Shown here piece after piece: positions 8,617 through 19,656 of a DNA stretch of 64,000 bases; position 1 is the first letter of the stretch; the number at the start of each line of letters is the position of its first letter. The notes under the pieces are model-generated. The model worked only from the letters and a program-made list of their open reading frames with translations. It did no database searches and had not been told where the DNA came from. The translations under genes and the position numbers were made by a program. The stretch is from Marinomonas profundi (GTDB lineage Bacteria > Pseudomonadota > Gammaproteobacteria > Pseudomonadales > Marinomonadaceae): NCBI RefSeq assembly GCF_020694005.1, contig NZ_CP073013.1:3584060-3648059 (forward strand), written 5' to 3'.

Positions 8617-10752
8617 TTAAAATTGATAGTTAAAAGACCCAACAATGGTGCGCCCAGAGCCAAAGAAACAATCACCACGCGCGAGGCAAGTTGCATAGTA
8701 AGGCTTGTTTTCTACATTACTAACATGCAAAGAAGCTTCCCAGTTATCGCGCCCATAAGCCAGCATCGCATCGAGTAAAGTAACGTATGGCGTTTTCACT
8801 TTATCCGCCCCACCCCAACTTGAGCCAACATAACGCAAGCCAACACCAGCGCGAAGACCTTCGACGCCCAACAATTCAGCAAGTTCGTGTTGGCTCCAAA
8901 GCGAAGCATTGTGCTCTGGAATACTAGCGATGCGCTTTCCTTCATTGGCTCCTTTCAGCACTTCAGTATCACTATAGGCATAATTAGCAATCAATCCCCA
9001 ATGATTACTAAGCGCAGCTTTTGCCTCTAGCTCGACGCCTCGCGTACGGGTTTTACCCGCTTGAATAGAATTGCTCGCATTATTAGGGTCTGTCATTTTA
9101 CGATTTTTTTCATGCAGATTATAAATCGTCGCGGTATATAGGCTGTCCGATCCGATTGGTTGATACTTAACCCCGACTTCTGTTTGCTCACCGCGAATAG
9201 GCTTAAAAGAATCCCCATAGAAATTCACTCCCATTACCGGCGTAAAGGATTCAGAGTAACTAATAAAAGGATTGACCCCCGAGTCCATCTGATACATCAC
9301 GCCAACACGTTTAGTAAAAGCATAATCTCTATCGGTATCACTGCCTTCTGTCCGGTTAGTAGATGAATCATAACGACCGCCCAGCAAGGCTATCCAATGA
9401 TCACCCATATCAACCTGATCTTGAAGATAAACCCCCGTTTGCATCAGCGTATTGATCTTTATATCGCTATAGTCACTTGCTGTAATCGGGGTGTAATTAC
9501 CATAAACAGGCTCATACACGTTAATATCCCCAATGTCTTGCAAATAGGCCGTTTTACCACCACTTTCAGCATGCTGATAGTCGAGTCCTACCAACACATT
9601 ATGATTGATCTTACCAACCGAAAAATTAGCTTGCGCGCGATTGTCTGCCGTTAACGCATTTAAATAACTGTGCTTAGAGTAAGCAACACGAGCTATGTCA
9701 CCATTCGCTTTCAGGCTTGGTGTAAATATCGGATAGATGGTTTGGTATACGACGTCACTTTCTGAATAACGTAAATTCTGACTTAGCTGCCAAGTATCGT
9801 TAATACGATGGCGGAGCAACGAGGTGATTGCTGTTTCATCTGCATCATACTTGTCAAAGTCGGGCTCAGAAATAAAAGTATTACTGGCTATTGTCGGCAA
9901 ACCATAAGGCGCATCATATAAAGTCCCATAAAGCGGTAAGAACTGAGAAGATGTACCGCTGTGGTCTTCTTGTCGCAACATAGAAACCATCCATTCGGTA
10001 TCTTTTGATGGACGCCACGTAATTGAAGGCATTATTAACCGTCTGTCATCATCCACATGATCTACTTGAGTGTCACTGTCACGCCCTAAAAGTACAATAC
10101 GGTAAAGCAGGCTTCCCTCTTCATTTAATTTGCCCGTGGAATCGAGGGAAACTTGTTTGCGGTTATGGTTACCGAGTTGTAACTCAACCTCATTTGATGG
10201 GGTTTCTTGGGGCCTTTTAGAAACCAAATTGACAACACCGCCGACCGATCCCTGCCCATAAAGAACGGAGGCTGGACCACGAATGACATCGATACTTTCT
10301 AAGGTATAAGACTCAGTACGAGGGGTAGAATAAAAGCCAAAAGATTTTTGTAGACCGTCCAAGAAAATAACCGGATCTGAACCACGAATTGAAGTAGCGT
10401 CTCCTCGACTATCAAAGCCATAGCGCTCAGCCCCCACACCAGCGGAATAACGTAACGCCTCACGAACACCGATTGCACCTTGATCGTCCATTTGATCTCG
10501 AGTAACCACAGAAACCGACTGCGGAGTTTCGGTGATAGCGATATTTGTTTTTGTTGCACTAACACTACTTTTAGCAACATACCCTTCAACCTTCTCGCCT
10601 TCCTTTGGCAATTTTTCATCAACCACTTCTATCGTACCAAGTACTTCTTCCGCATACCCAGATGCTGAATAAACAGGTACAAGCAAGACGCAAGACGAAA
10701 CCAGAACATTAGTCGTTCTTAAAACAGCTCTTTTGCTTTTGAGCAGAGACAT
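8617..10752 (-). CDS. TonB-dependent siderophore receptor
   Basis: An outer-membrane gated porin of 711 residues that imports ferric siderophores with energy from TonB. A signal peptide ends near residue 34 (YSASGYA). The plug domain has the siderophore-receptor pattern ETPQSVSVVTRDQM at about 75-88 and GPASVLYGQGSVGGVVN at about 157-173, followed by a 22-strand type barrel that ends in phenylalanine (FNYQF). Its promoter region holds a Fur-like inverted repeat, so iron starvation should induce it. No siderophore synthesis or inner-membrane uptake genes are adjacent, so it may serve a xenosiderophore. The ligand cannot be named. Confidence 0.93.
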   Translation of the reverse strand: MSLLKSKRAVLRTTNVLVSSCVLLVPVYSASGYAEEVLGTIEVVDEKLPKEGEKVEGYVAKSSVSATKTNIAITETPQSVSVVTRDQMDDQGAIGVREALRYSAGVGAERYGFDSRGDATSIRGSDPVIFLDGLQKSFGFYSTPRTESYTLESIDVIRGPASVLYGQGSVGGVVNLVSKRPQETPSNEVELQLGNHNRKQVSLDSTGKLNEEGSLLYRIVLLGRDSDTQVDHVDDDRRLIMPSITWRPSKDTEWMVSMLRQEDHSGTSSQFLPLYGTLYDAPYGLPTIASNTFISEPDFDKYDADETAITSLLRHRINDTWQLSQNLRYSESDVVYQTIYPIFTPSLKANGDIARVAYSKHSYLNALTADNRAQANFSVGKINHNVLVGLDYQHAESGGKTAYLQDIGDINVYEPVYGNYTPITASDYSDIKINTLMQTGVYLQDQVDMGDHWIALLGGRYDSSTNRTEGSDTDRDYAFTKRVGVMYQMDSGVNPFISYSESFTPVMGVNFYGDSFKPIRGEQTEVGVKYQPIGSDSLYTATIYNLHEKNRKMTDPNNASNSIQAGKTRTRGVELEAKAALSNHWGLIANYAYSDTEVLKGANEGKRIASIPEHNASLWSQHELAELLGVEGLRAGVGLRYVGSSWGGADKVKTPYVTLLDAMLAYGRDNWEASLHVSNVENKPYYATCLARGDCFFGSGRTIVGSFNYQF

Positions 10753-10788
10753 TCAATCACCCTTATCATTATATAATAAACCATCAAA

Positions 10789-10809
10789 TGATAACGAGAT
10801 TGATTATCA
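10789..10809. promoter_or_regulatory. Fur-box-like site upstream of the siderophore receptor
   Basis: TGATAA (10789-10794) and TTATCA (10804-10809) form an inverted repeat 37 bases upstream of the receptor ATG; the minus-strand reading TTGATAATCAATCTCG matches the GATAAT-type half of the Fur consensus well. It fits iron repression of the receptor. Confidence 0.6.
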
Positions 10810-10820
10810 ACATCAATATA

Positions 10821-12401
10821 TTAATGCAGCCACACCAGCGAAAACAACGCCGCCACCAACGCATAAGCCAACATCGGGATAATGGTTCGCTTGATAATAA
10901 AGCCTTCTTTGTTGCTTACGCCCAAAATCGTCGATACCGCAATAATGTTATTAATACACACCATGTTTCCCATCGCTGCGCCTGCCGACTGCAGCGCCAA
11001 AACCAAGGTAATAGGCAAGCCTACTTTTTCAGCAATGCCTAGCTGAATCCCACCAAAGGTTAAATTCGATACAGTTGCCGAGCCAGAAAAGAACGACCCA
11101 AGCGCGCCAAGCAGCGCCGCCGCGTAACCCCAACTATCACCCAACCATCCAGCAAAAGCTTGAGCCAACAACAGCATAGGCGCTTGACTGCCGCCTTGCA
11201 TCATCAAGTTCACCATGACCAACGCCCCCATCAAAGACACCATAGGCAAAAGCAAACGCTGCCCTGTGTCTCGTAACGAAGCCATAACCAATGTCCGTGA
11301 CATACCAAATAAAGGCACACACACCAATACCACCAGCAGAAACGGAATCACGGCGGGAACATACAGACTTTTATATTGCCAACTCACTCCCGTCCCCAAG
11401 ATATTATTAAGGCTTAGCACTAAGGCTTTGCTTATTTCAAACTCCGCCGCACCCAATTGCCATCCCCACAATGGCGACATGGTATTGAGCACCTCCTTTA
11501 TTCCCCACTGTGGCACACGCGTGACAATCAAAATAACAATCAATAAAGCAAAGGGTACAAAAACCTTCACCACACTACGGGTTTTCATCACTCTGTCAGG
11601 CAATTCAACTTCTGTAGACACAGATAAGCCGATGCGTTTTTTCGCTAACCACACATTTAATGCCAACCCAATCGCACCACCGATGAGTGCCGGAAATTCA
11701 TAGTTCCATTGCGCAAACAACATATAAGGCAGCGTACAAGAAAGCACGCTCAGCAAAATAAAACCGGCATTGTGTCGAATTTCCTGCCATCCAAGCAAAA
11801 ATCTCAACGCAATAAAAGGAATCACCAAGGCCGCGATACTGTTCAATAAAGCCGTTTGCCTAGCGATCTCCATAAGCTGTGTCTCGGACAATGATAAGCC
11901 CGACAAACCAAACCAAATGGGCGTCCCGACCGCCCCAAAAGACACAGGCACAGAGTTCATCACTAATGCAAAAATCGCCACAGGAATAGCAGGAAAGCCT
12001 AAACCGACTAAAATAGGCGCCGCAATCGCCGCTGGCGTACCAAAACCTGATGCGCCTTCAATCATAAAGGCAAACGCCCAACCAATGATCATCAACTGAG
12101 CCACTTTGTTACGGCTGATGCTTTTTAGCCACTGGCTCAACACGGCTTCAGCACCAGAAAAATGCAACACCCGGTTCAACAAAATAGCGCCAGCCACAAT
12201 CGAAATCGGCGTCAGCACAGACAAGATACCCGCCACCACATTCGCCATTAACAACACAAGGTCCGCTTCAAACAAAAGCCACTGAATCAAGGCAATTAAC
12301 AGCGCCGTGACGGGCAAGGCAATATGAGAGGGTATCGCATTACGCTTTGTCATTGCCCACATTAATAATAAAATTGGCAACCCTGCTATCACTGTATTCA
12401 C
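10821..12401 (-). CDS. L-lactate permease (LctP family)
   Basis: An inner-membrane lactate/glycolate:proton symporter of 526 residues, the usual length. Family marks include VVAGILSVLTPISIVAGAILLNRVL near residues 55-80 and the IEGASGFGTPAAIAAPIL segment near 112-129, with about 13 hydrophobic segments. The C-terminal SGSATVSNLTFGGIQL and QSAGAAMGNMVCINNIIA segments are also typical. The gene ends about 70 bases before the siderophore receptor start on the same strand, but the Fur site between them indicates separate control of the receptor. No lactate dehydrogenase gene is adjacent. The carried acid (lactate or glycolate) is inferred from the family. Confidence 0.92.
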   Translation of the reverse strand: MNTVIAGLPILLLMWAMTKRNAIPSHIALPVTALLIALIQWLLFEADLVLLMANVVAGILSVLTPISIVAGAILLNRVLHFSGAEAVLSQWLKSISRNKVAQLMIIGWAFAFMIEGASGFGTPAAIAAPILVGLGFPAIPVAIFALVMNSVPVSFGAVGTPIWFGLSGLSLSETQLMEIARQTALLNSIAALVIPFIALRFLLGWQEIRHNAGFILLSVLSCTLPYMLFAQWNYEFPALIGGAIGLALNVWLAKKRIGLSVSTEVELPDRVMKTRSVVKVFVPFALLIVILIVTRVPQWGIKEVLNTMSPLWGWQLGAAEFEISKALVLSLNNILGTGVSWQYKSLYVPAVIPFLLVVLVCVPLFGMSRTLVMASLRDTGQRLLLPMVSLMGALVMVNLMMQGGSQAPMLLLAQAFAGWLGDSWGYAAALLGALGSFFSGSATVSNLTFGGIQLGIAEKVGLPITLVLALQSAGAAMGNMVCINNIIAVSTILGVSNKEGFIIKRTIIPMLAYALVAALFSLVWLH

Positions 12402-12602
12402 TCTTATTTCACCACTTTAAAAATACATAATATTAGTCAATACGCCATGCAAGACTGGAAAATAAAGCCCAAAAGCTCTATTGTCTAAAACTATAAAGCC
12501 ACGGTTTGACTGGCAAAGTCACAGCATTGGAAAGTAACCTAACTCGTATGGGTAGGCTTATTTTTTGTCATATTACAGCAAGAAGAAAAGAGAATAGATG
12601 AC

Positions 12603-13364
12603 ATGAAACAAAAAGACTTTCGAAAACTAGGTTGCACAGAATGCTCAACTGGCTGTGACTTAGGTTTTGACTTCACCATGGCATTTCAGCCAATCATTAA
12701 CAGCCAAACTAAAACCGTCTTCGCTCAAGAAGCCCTCGTTCGAGGCTTAAACCAAGAAGGCGCTTTTCACGTTTTCCAAAACGTCAACGACACGAACCGC
12801 TATCGTTTTGACCAAAGCTGCCGCGTCAAAGCAATCAAATTAGCGGCCAAACTGAATATTCACCAGCACAGCTTTCTCAGTATCAATTTTTTACCGAATG
12901 CCGTATATAAGCCTGAACTCTGCATCCGAACCACGCTAAACGCGGCCGAAGAATACCATTTTCCCAAAGAAAAAATCATTTTCGAATTCACCGAAAACGA
13001 ACAAATCACCGACAGCAGCCACTTAGAATCCATCATCCAGCACTATCAGCAACAAGGCTTTCTTACTGCAACGGATGATTTCGGCTCTGGGTTTAATGGT
13101 CTAAATCAACTTGCGGACCTAAAAACCGACATTACCAAAATCGACATGGCATTGATCAAAAACATCGATCAAGACAAAAAGCGCCAAATCATTGTACGTA
13201 ATTTAGTAAACTTATTTAACGAACTTAACATGCTCGTGGTCGTGGAAGGTGTCGAAACAAAAGCTGAATACCATACATTACAAGAAATGGGGCTTCATCT
13301 GTTTCAAGGTTACTACTTCGCTCGCCCAAGTTTTGAATCCCTTGCCGAGATCAACTGGGATTAA
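12603..13364 (+). CDS. EAL-domain cyclic di-GMP phosphodiesterase with N-terminal cysteine cluster
   Basis: A stand-alone EAL domain of 253 residues, predicted cytoplasmic, that should hydrolyse cyclic di-GMP to pGpG. The catalytic set appears complete: EALVR at 43-47, N95, E128, the DDFGSG motif with D158 and D159, K179, E215 (VVEGVE) and Q235 (LFQGYYFARP). The first 20 residues carry C-x2-C-x3-C (C11, C14, C18), which is not part of the EAL fold and could bind a metal or sense redox state. There is no membrane segment or GGDEF domain. It is transcribed alone and is convergent with gdhA. Confidence 0.9.
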   Translation: MKQKDFRKLGCTECSTGCDLGFDFTMAFQPIINSQTKTVFAQEALVRGLNQEGAFHVFQNVNDTNRYRFDQSCRVKAIKLAAKLNIHQHSFLSINFLPNAVYKPELCIRTTLNAAEEYHFPKEKIIFEFTENEQITDSSHLESIIQHYQQQGFLTATDDFGSGFNGLNQLADLKTDITKIDMALIKNIDQDKKRQIIVRNLVNLFNELNMLVVVEGVETKAEYHTLQEMGLHLFQGYYFARPSFESLAEINWD

Positions 13365-13375
13365 CCCAAAGCAAT

Positions 13376-13433
13376 AAAAAGGGGACTACCGCCACGCCAG
13401 CCAACATCCCTGTCTGGCGTGGCGGTAGTCCCC
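13376..13433 (-). terminator. gdhA terminator with a 20-base perfect stem
   Basis: GGGGACTACCGCCACGCCAG (13381-13400) pairs perfectly with 13414-13433 across a 13-base loop. In the minus direction the stem is followed by TTTTT (13380-13376), so it terminates gdhA. There is no T run on the plus side, but a stem of this strength may also stop transcripts of the EAL gene. Confidence 0.8.
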
Positions 13434-13531
13434 ATCACTAAGCTAACGACAAACCTAATTGCCCCCTCCAAAAAAATACATCAACGACCTCTCAATAAAA
13501 GCCGTTTCTTTAGGTTGGGACGATAGCAAAG

Positions 13532-14908
<1,377 letters not shown>

Positions 14909-15428
14909 TCAAAATATTGTTTCCATTTTATTAATCATCAGATAATAACGGCATGGGTACTTTCTAAGTGTTTTAATCACACTGCTTCACTGAGTGATGT
15001 TGTGACGACACTCGTTATATAAGGAAAAAAGTGGGGACAACTCATGCTCTTGATGCTTAATTGAGCGGGTTCATCATCGTCGTTAGCAAATTTAACAACC
15101 AAGACAAATAACCTATCGCTCCAAATTGGTGCCGTAGATTATATGGAAAATACTTAAAATCGTAATATTGACCTGTTAGTTTTGCTGAAAAACAGTCAAT
15201 GCTGCTAGATTTTTGAAGTGTTATGCATGGAATAAACCAGAGAATTTATAGAAAACAGACGAATTATCTTATCAAAACAATGGATTTTTCGTGCATTATT
15301 GCGGGTCGGTACAATTTACCGCTCTTGACTATGTCAATTATAATGCGGAAAAACAATCCATTAAATACTTATAAATCATATATATAAACAAAAATAGCAC
15401 AAATGCACCATCTATAAACAATGGATCG

Positions 15429-15490
15429 CACCAAAAAGAACCAAAAAAAACACTCCAAAAAAAACACCAAAAAAAAACACCAAAAAAAAA
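15429..15490. repeat. ladder of five CC-A(5-9) units
   Basis: Five successive units begin with CC and continue with runs of five, eight, eight, nine and nine A, separated by CA or CACT. On the minus strand these are phased T tracts directly after a terminator hairpin. Unit length is 11-14 bases, near one helical turn, so the DNA may be intrinsically curved. Confidence 0.7.
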
Positions 15491-15508
15491 GCGCCTAAGA
15501 TAAGACGC
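15482..15508 (-). terminator. terminator of the VC0807-like/rsuA/SDR operon
   Basis: On the minus strand GCGTCT and AGGCGC form a six-base stem with a six-base loop, followed by nine T, then by further T tracts from the adjacent repeat ladder. Confidence 0.75.
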
Positions 15509-15538
15509 CATTTTTCGTTAGCAAATTAATGACAAACA

Positions 15539-16447
15539 TCACTCACTTGGCGCTTCAACATATTTACGCCAGTTATGTTGCTCTTTAAATCCTAGCACTT
15601 CGCGGATTTTACGGTTCGAAAACAAGGCCTCGTGCTCGCCCATTTCACGAGTCATTGGCACATTAGGATAAAAGCGCTCGGCTAATTGTTGGGTAGGAAT
15701 AATCGCGCCATTGTGATCATTACCAGCGTTAAAGAGTTGGAAACCTAAACCGTCTTTTTGCAAGCATAAGTCAACAATTTGCCCCAGATCACGGGCGTCA
15801 ATGTAACAAAAGGCATTTCTGCGACGCACTTCAGGGTTTTCGAAATAGTTCGGAAACAGCTCCGCGTATTCATGTGGCTCTATCACATTACCAATGCGCA
15901 GGGCGTAAATATCAATGCCTGAACGACGTTGGAAACTGCGCGCGGTTTTTTCGTTCACCACCTTAGATAATCCGTAGCTGTCCATAGGATCAACATCGTA
16001 ATCCTCTTCTAACGGCAAGCAATGCGGATTGGTTTGACCATCTGAAAAACAGATACCGTACGTGGTCTCAGACGAGGCAATAATCACCTTTTTAATGCCA
16101 AGCTTCACCGCAGCCTCAATAACGTTGTAGGTTCCTAGGGTATTCGCTCGAAAGGTTTCATTATCTGGGTTGATCAAGATTCTTGGTACGGCGGCAAAAT
16201 GCACCACGGCATCAAATGTTGGCACCCCAGTACCAGGCTCTAATTCATCAAAACCGGCATAGGAACTCATGGCGTTAAACATTTGGCCGGAATCGGTAAT
16301 ATCGGCAATAAGATTATCGACGCGCGGGTGATCCAAAGGCACCAAGTCAACATTAAGCACTCGATGACCTTGGTCTAGAAGATACGCAACCGCATGTCTT
16401 CCCGCTTTTCCTGATCCACCTGTGAACAATATACGCTTCGCTGTCAT
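15539..16447 (-). CDS. NAD-dependent epimerase/dehydratase family protein (extended SDR)
   Basis: A cytoplasmic extended short-chain dehydrogenase of 302 residues. The dinucleotide motif GGSGKAGRH is at residues 10-18, the catalytic tyrosine and lysine appear as YGLSK, and the serine region is IIASSETTYG. Members act on nucleotide sugars or on sugar and uronate lactones; the segment ALRIGNVIEPHEYAELFPNYF is not enough for me to choose a substrate. It is the last gene of a minus-strand run, ten bases after rsuA and preceded by GAGGT. It is followed by a terminator. The link with rRNA modification is probably only positional. Confidence 0.85.
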   Translation of the reverse strand: MTAKRILFTGGSGKAGRHAVAYLLDQGHRVLNVDLVPLDHPRVDNLIADITDSGQMFNAMSSYAGFDELEPGTGVPTFDAVVHFAAVPRILINPDNETFRANTLGTYNVIEAAVKLGIKKVIIASSETTYGICFSDGQTNPHCLPLEEDYDVDPMDSYGLSKVVNEKTARSFQRRSGIDIYALRIGNVIEPHEYAELFPNYFENPEVRRRNAFCYIDARDLGQIVDLCLQKDGLGFQLFNAGNDHNGAIIPTQQLAERFYPNVPMTREMGEHEALFSNRKIREVLGFKEQHNWRKYVEAPSE

Positions 16448-16457
16448 CGCTTTGACC

Positions 16458-17171
16458 TCAATTAATTGACTTAGTAATGAAAGACTCTACCTCATTCTTT
16501 GACAAAAAACGCCATTGCCCAACGTCAACATCAAGGCAAATATCGCCGATTTGCTCTCGATGCAAGCTCACCACTTTATTACCAACGGCGGCAAACATGC
16601 GTTTTACTTGATGAAATTTGCCTTCCGTGATGGTTAAAAGCACTTCTTTCGGAGCAATAATGTTTAATTTGGCGGGTCGTGTTAACCGCTTCTCACCTTG
16701 AAGCGGTAAGCCACGTTCAAATTGCATGACTAAATCATTGGCTGATTCTGGGGGGATGTCTCGAGACAACCGAACACGATACACTTTAGCGCAATCATGG
16801 CGCGGCTGTGTAATATAAAAGGACCAGCGCCCGTCATCAGTGATCAACACCAAACCTGTCGTATCGGCATCCAAGCGACCAGCAATGTGCAGCTCTGAAA
16901 CGCTATCCACAGGCAAATAGTTGAACAAGGATGGGTAGACTTCATCGATATTAGAACAGACCGTCGACGCGGGTTTATTCATCAAAATATAACGAAAATC
17001 GCGCGCCTTCAGCTTACTACCACTCAACAGCACCGTATTGTTTTCATGCACCTGAGTCGCTTCATTGGTCACAAGCTTGCCATTAACACTCACCTCCCCA
17101 GCCAAAATACATTGGATCGCTTGGTGTTTACATAACTCGGTGCTTTTACAAATAAACTTATCTAGGCGCAT
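16458..17171 (-). CDS. rsuA: 16S rRNA pseudouridine synthase, RsuA family
   Basis: This enzyme converts a uridine of 16S rRNA (U516 in E. coli) to pseudouridine. The 237 residues comprise an S4 RNA-binding domain (1-60, MRLDKFICKSTELC) and the catalytic domain with GRLDADTTGLVLITDDG, catalytic aspartate D101. The C-terminal ITEGKFHQVKRMFAAVGNKV segment is typical of RsuA/RluE/RluF. Length and domain order favour RsuA, but RluE/F-type activity is not excluded. AAGGT precedes the ATG. It sits between the VC0807-like gene (12 bases upstream) and the SDR gene (10 bases downstream). Confidence 0.9.
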   Translation of the reverse strand: MRLDKFICKSTELCKHQAIQCILAGEVSVNGKLVTNEATQVHENNTVLLSGSKLKARDFRYILMNKPASTVCSNIDEVYPSLFNYLPVDSVSELHIAGRLDADTTGLVLITDDGRWSFYITQPRHDCAKVYRVRLSRDIPPESANDLVMQFERGLPLQGEKRLTRPAKLNIIAPKEVLLTITEGKFHQVKRMFAAVGNKVVSLHREQIGDICLDVDVGQWRFLSKNEVESFITKSIN

Positions 17172-17183
17172 GATGACCTTACT

Positions 17184-17879
17184 TTATTTCTTCACCATTA
17201 AATCTTCTAACTTCAAGCCCGTAGCTTTGTGAATGCTGCGCCACAAGTAATAAAAGATCGCCATCATCATCACCATAGAGGGAATGGCAATCATCGGATA
17301 ACTATACAATGTCATCTGACCCAGCTCTTCATTGAAAGCGGCCGTGCCTGCTGGACTGGTCACAATCCATTTAGCGAGTATGTAATTCATCGTGGCGGAA
17401 AAGGCAAAAGACCCGGCAACAAAATAGGTGGCCTTCATTAGCTTATCTTCAAAAGCCGCAACGCTGTTGTTCTCTTCTAACTTCTTTTGGATAACCTCTA
17501 CATCCATAATAGCCGCGTTAAACAACAAGGCTCTCACCAAAGGATAAGGCGTAAAAGTAGATACCAGCACAGCAAGTCCTATCACAGCAGGAATAGCCGC
17601 TTCTTTGATCGCCAACCATTTATTATCAAGTTCAAACAGACCAATACTGCCTGTCAGCAAAACACTCACCAAGCCCAATAACGCAATGAAATTAAATTTT
17701 CTGTATTTGACTAGCTCAAAAAGCCCCCAACCAAGTGGAAAAGCAAGCGCAAGAATAAGGCCGCCACTCACGCCTAATTTATCTTCACCGCTTAGCTTCA
17801 TCAAAATAAAAGACGGTAAAATAACACTAACAATAAGATCGACCATTGGGCGAGGTTTGTGTGCAGGAGTACTATTCAT
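17184..17879 (-). CDS. VC0807-like inner-membrane protein of unknown function
   Basis: A 231-residue integral membrane protein with about six hydrophobic segments (near 14-28, 38-53, 62-80, 90-108, 148-168, 195-213) and cytoplasmic charged loops (VEVIQKKLEENNSVAAFEDKLMKA). The sequence resembles the VC0807 family, which has no assigned function; the first helices recall intracellular septation protein A. It is the first gene of a three-gene minus-strand operon with rsuA. GGAACGA lies before its ATG. I cannot give a role. Confidence 0.75.
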   Translation of the reverse strand: MNSTPAHKPRPMVDLIVSVILPSFILMKLSGEDKLGVSGGLILALAFPLGWGLFELVKYRKFNFIALLGLVSVLLTGSIGLFELDNKWLAIKEAAIPAVIGLAVLVSTFTPYPLVRALLFNAAIMDVEVIQKKLEENNSVAAFEDKLMKATYFVAGSFAFSATMNYILAKWIVTSPAGTAAFNEELGQMTLYSYPMIAIPSMVMMMAIFYYLWRSIHKATGLKLEDLMVKK

Positions 17880-18075
17880 ACGTTTATCGTTCCAAGTTAA
17901 ATTCGAATACCAACAATCAGATTTCTACACGAAGTGGCAAGCCTAATAGTGAATCAGGACTGATAGCCATTATACAGAAAAAAGGACGCGTTATGCGCCT
18001 ACAGAAATCAGAAAAGTCAGACCTCAAAAACGTCGCTTTCAACCATCACTGTTTGGCGGCGCGATGATGACGCTA

Positions 18076-18969
18076 TTACCCCAATGCCGTGTCAAGCAAC
18101 ATCATCAAAACGAACCCTAACATCAGGCCTTTCGTTGCCGCAAGCTCATGTCCCTGACGATGGGACTCTGGGATCATTTCATGGCTGATCACAAACAACA
18201 TAGCCCCAGCAGCCAGTGCCAAGCCCCAAGGTAACAGCAGACTAGACTCTCCCAACAGCGCTGCGCCAATCACCGCCATAACAGGCTCCGTTAATCCGGA
18301 TAGAACCGCAATCGTCACCGCCAGTATTCGACCATACCCCACCGCTAACAGAGCCATGGCCACCACCAGACCTTCAGGAATATCTTGTATTGAAATCCCT
18401 GTCGCCAAGGCCGTTGCCGCCAAAATATCACCACTGGCGAAAGACGCCCCGATGGCCAAGCCTTCTGGAATATTGTGCAAAGCAATAGCGAACACAAACA
18501 ACCAGCTACGTCGCAAAGTTTGACCATGCAAACGATCTTCGTCTTTAATAAAATGCTCATGTGGCACCAGACGCTCTAACAACAACATAAAAGCACCGCC
18601 CAGCAAAATAGCCAATCCTACACTGCCAGAGCCATACCAAGCCGTCGCACCACTATCCGTTAGCAACGCCAAAGCCGGAATAATCAACGAAAACATGCAA
18701 GCCGCCAGCATCACCCCCGCCCCAAACCCTAGCATCACATCATGCAATTTTTGCGATAAATGATGTAGAAATAAGGCGGGCAATGCGCCTGCGGCCGTTG
18801 CCGCCGCCGCGATAGCACCAGCATAGAAGGCATAGCGCACATGAGAGTGCTGTTGAAGCAGCAAAACAAACTGCTCCAGCGCGGTATAAGCCCCCAATAA
18901 TAAAATCGTGCTTCCTATTAGCTTACGAACACCAAACCGCGGCAGCCATGGCAACAAAAATAACTTCAT
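18076..18969 (-). CDS. ZIP-family divalent metal transporter
   Basis: An inner-membrane metal importer of 297 residues, ZIP (ZupT/GufA-like) family. Metal-binding helices carry [17 protein letters not shown] and the paired [17 protein letters not shown]. About eight hydrophobic segments are visible with a short charged loop ([18 protein letters not shown]) that could bind metal. The start is the ATG at 18969, which overlaps the sodA stop as ATGA, with AGGAG six bases upstream; the pair is translationally coupled. Coupling with a manganese-type superoxide dismutase and the Fur-like site upstream suggest manganese or iron as cargo, which is inference. Confidence 0.88.
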   Translation of the reverse strand: MKLFLLPWLPRFGVRKLIGSTILLLGAYTALEQFVLLLQQHSHVRYAFYAGAIAAAATAAGALPALFLHHLSQKLHDVMLGFGAGVMLAACMFSLIIPALALLTDSGATAWYGSGSVGLAILLGGAFMLLLERLVPHEHFIKDEDRLHGQTLRRSWLFVFAIALHNIPEGLAIGASFASGDILAATALATGISIQDIPEGLVVAMALLAVGYGRILAVTIAVLSGLTEPVMAVIGAALLGESSLLLPWGLALAAGAMLFVISHEMIPESHRQGHELAATKGLMLGFVLMMLLDTALG

Positions 18970-19574
18970 GCTGACTCCTGATACCACAAAGCCACTTGCG
19001 GCCAATTAACAACATTAAAAAAAGCCGCCACATAGTCTGGGCGCTTATTCTGATACTGCAAATAATAGGCATGCTCCCACACATCTAACCCTAATATGGG
19101 CGTTAATCCATCCATTAACGGACTGTCTTGATTGGCGCTACTAGTAACCTGCAACTCGCCTTGTGAATCTTTCACCAACCAAGCCCAGCCACTGCCAAAT
19201 CGACTCAGCGCGGCCTGAATAAAGCGCTGCTTAAACGCGTCAAAACTGCCAAAACTTTGCTGAATGGCTTCCGCCAATGGCCCTTTGGGTTCGCCACCGC
19301 CCTCTGGTGACATGACCAACCAAAACAGACTATGATTCGCATGACCACCGCCATGGTTACGCACCGCCCCCTGCAAGTTTTCTGGCAATGTCTTAATATC
19401 AAGCAATAAACGCTCAACAGGCCAATTCGTATAAGCGCTCCCCTCTAAAGCCGCATTTAGACCATTTACATACGTCTGGTGATGTCGACTATGATGGATT
19501 TCCATGGTTAACGCATCGATATGCGGCGCTAACGCTGTGTAGGCATAGGGTAAAGTAGGCAAGGTAAAAGTCAC
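18966..19574 (-). CDS. sodA: superoxide dismutase, Mn/Fe family (Mn type likely)
   Basis: It converts superoxide to hydrogen peroxide and oxygen. The 202-residue protein has the N-terminal [30 protein letters not shown], and the metal-ligand segment [19 protein letters not shown]. The HANHSLFW and QNKRPDY wording is closer to MnSOD than FeSOD. I choose the GTG at 19574, which gives the family N-terminus MTFTLP and has GGAG six bases upstream; a TTG four codons earlier is less likely. A Fur-like site overlaps the promoter region, as with sodA in enterics. It is coupled to the ZIP transporter gene. Confidence 0.92.
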   Translation of the reverse strand: MTFTLPTLPYAYTALAPHIDALTMEIHHSRHHQTYVNGLNAALEGSAYTNWPVERLLLDIKTLPENLQGAVRNHGGGHANHSLFWLVMSPEGGGEPKGPLAEAIQQSFGSFDAFKQRFIQAALSRFGSGWAWLVKDSQGELQVTSSANQDSPLMDGLTPILGLDVWEHAYYLQYQNKRPDYVAAFFNVVNWPQVALWYQESA

Positions 19575-19600
19575 AAAGTACTCCAAAAAATCAAATAGTA

Positions 19601-19621
19601 AGAATAACCATTATCATTTCG
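19601..19621. promoter_or_regulatory. Fur-box-like site upstream of sodA
   Basis: The minus strand reads GAAATGATAATGGTTATTC, close to the Fur consensus GATAATGATAATCATTATC. It lies about 30 bases before the sodA GTG. Confidence 0.55.
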
Positions 19622-19656
19622 ATTTATAGCAAAAACAAGCCCTATCTTGTCTCTTC

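Noticed and set aside
15429..15490. A-tract ladder as a CRISPR array
   Set aside because: Units are only 11-14 bases, there are no spacers and no cas genes.
17993..18067. 24-codon frame (MRLQKSEKSD) after AAAAGGA
   Set aside because: The ribosome-binding site is good but the peptide is too short and ends beside the convergent ZIP gene; no support for a product.
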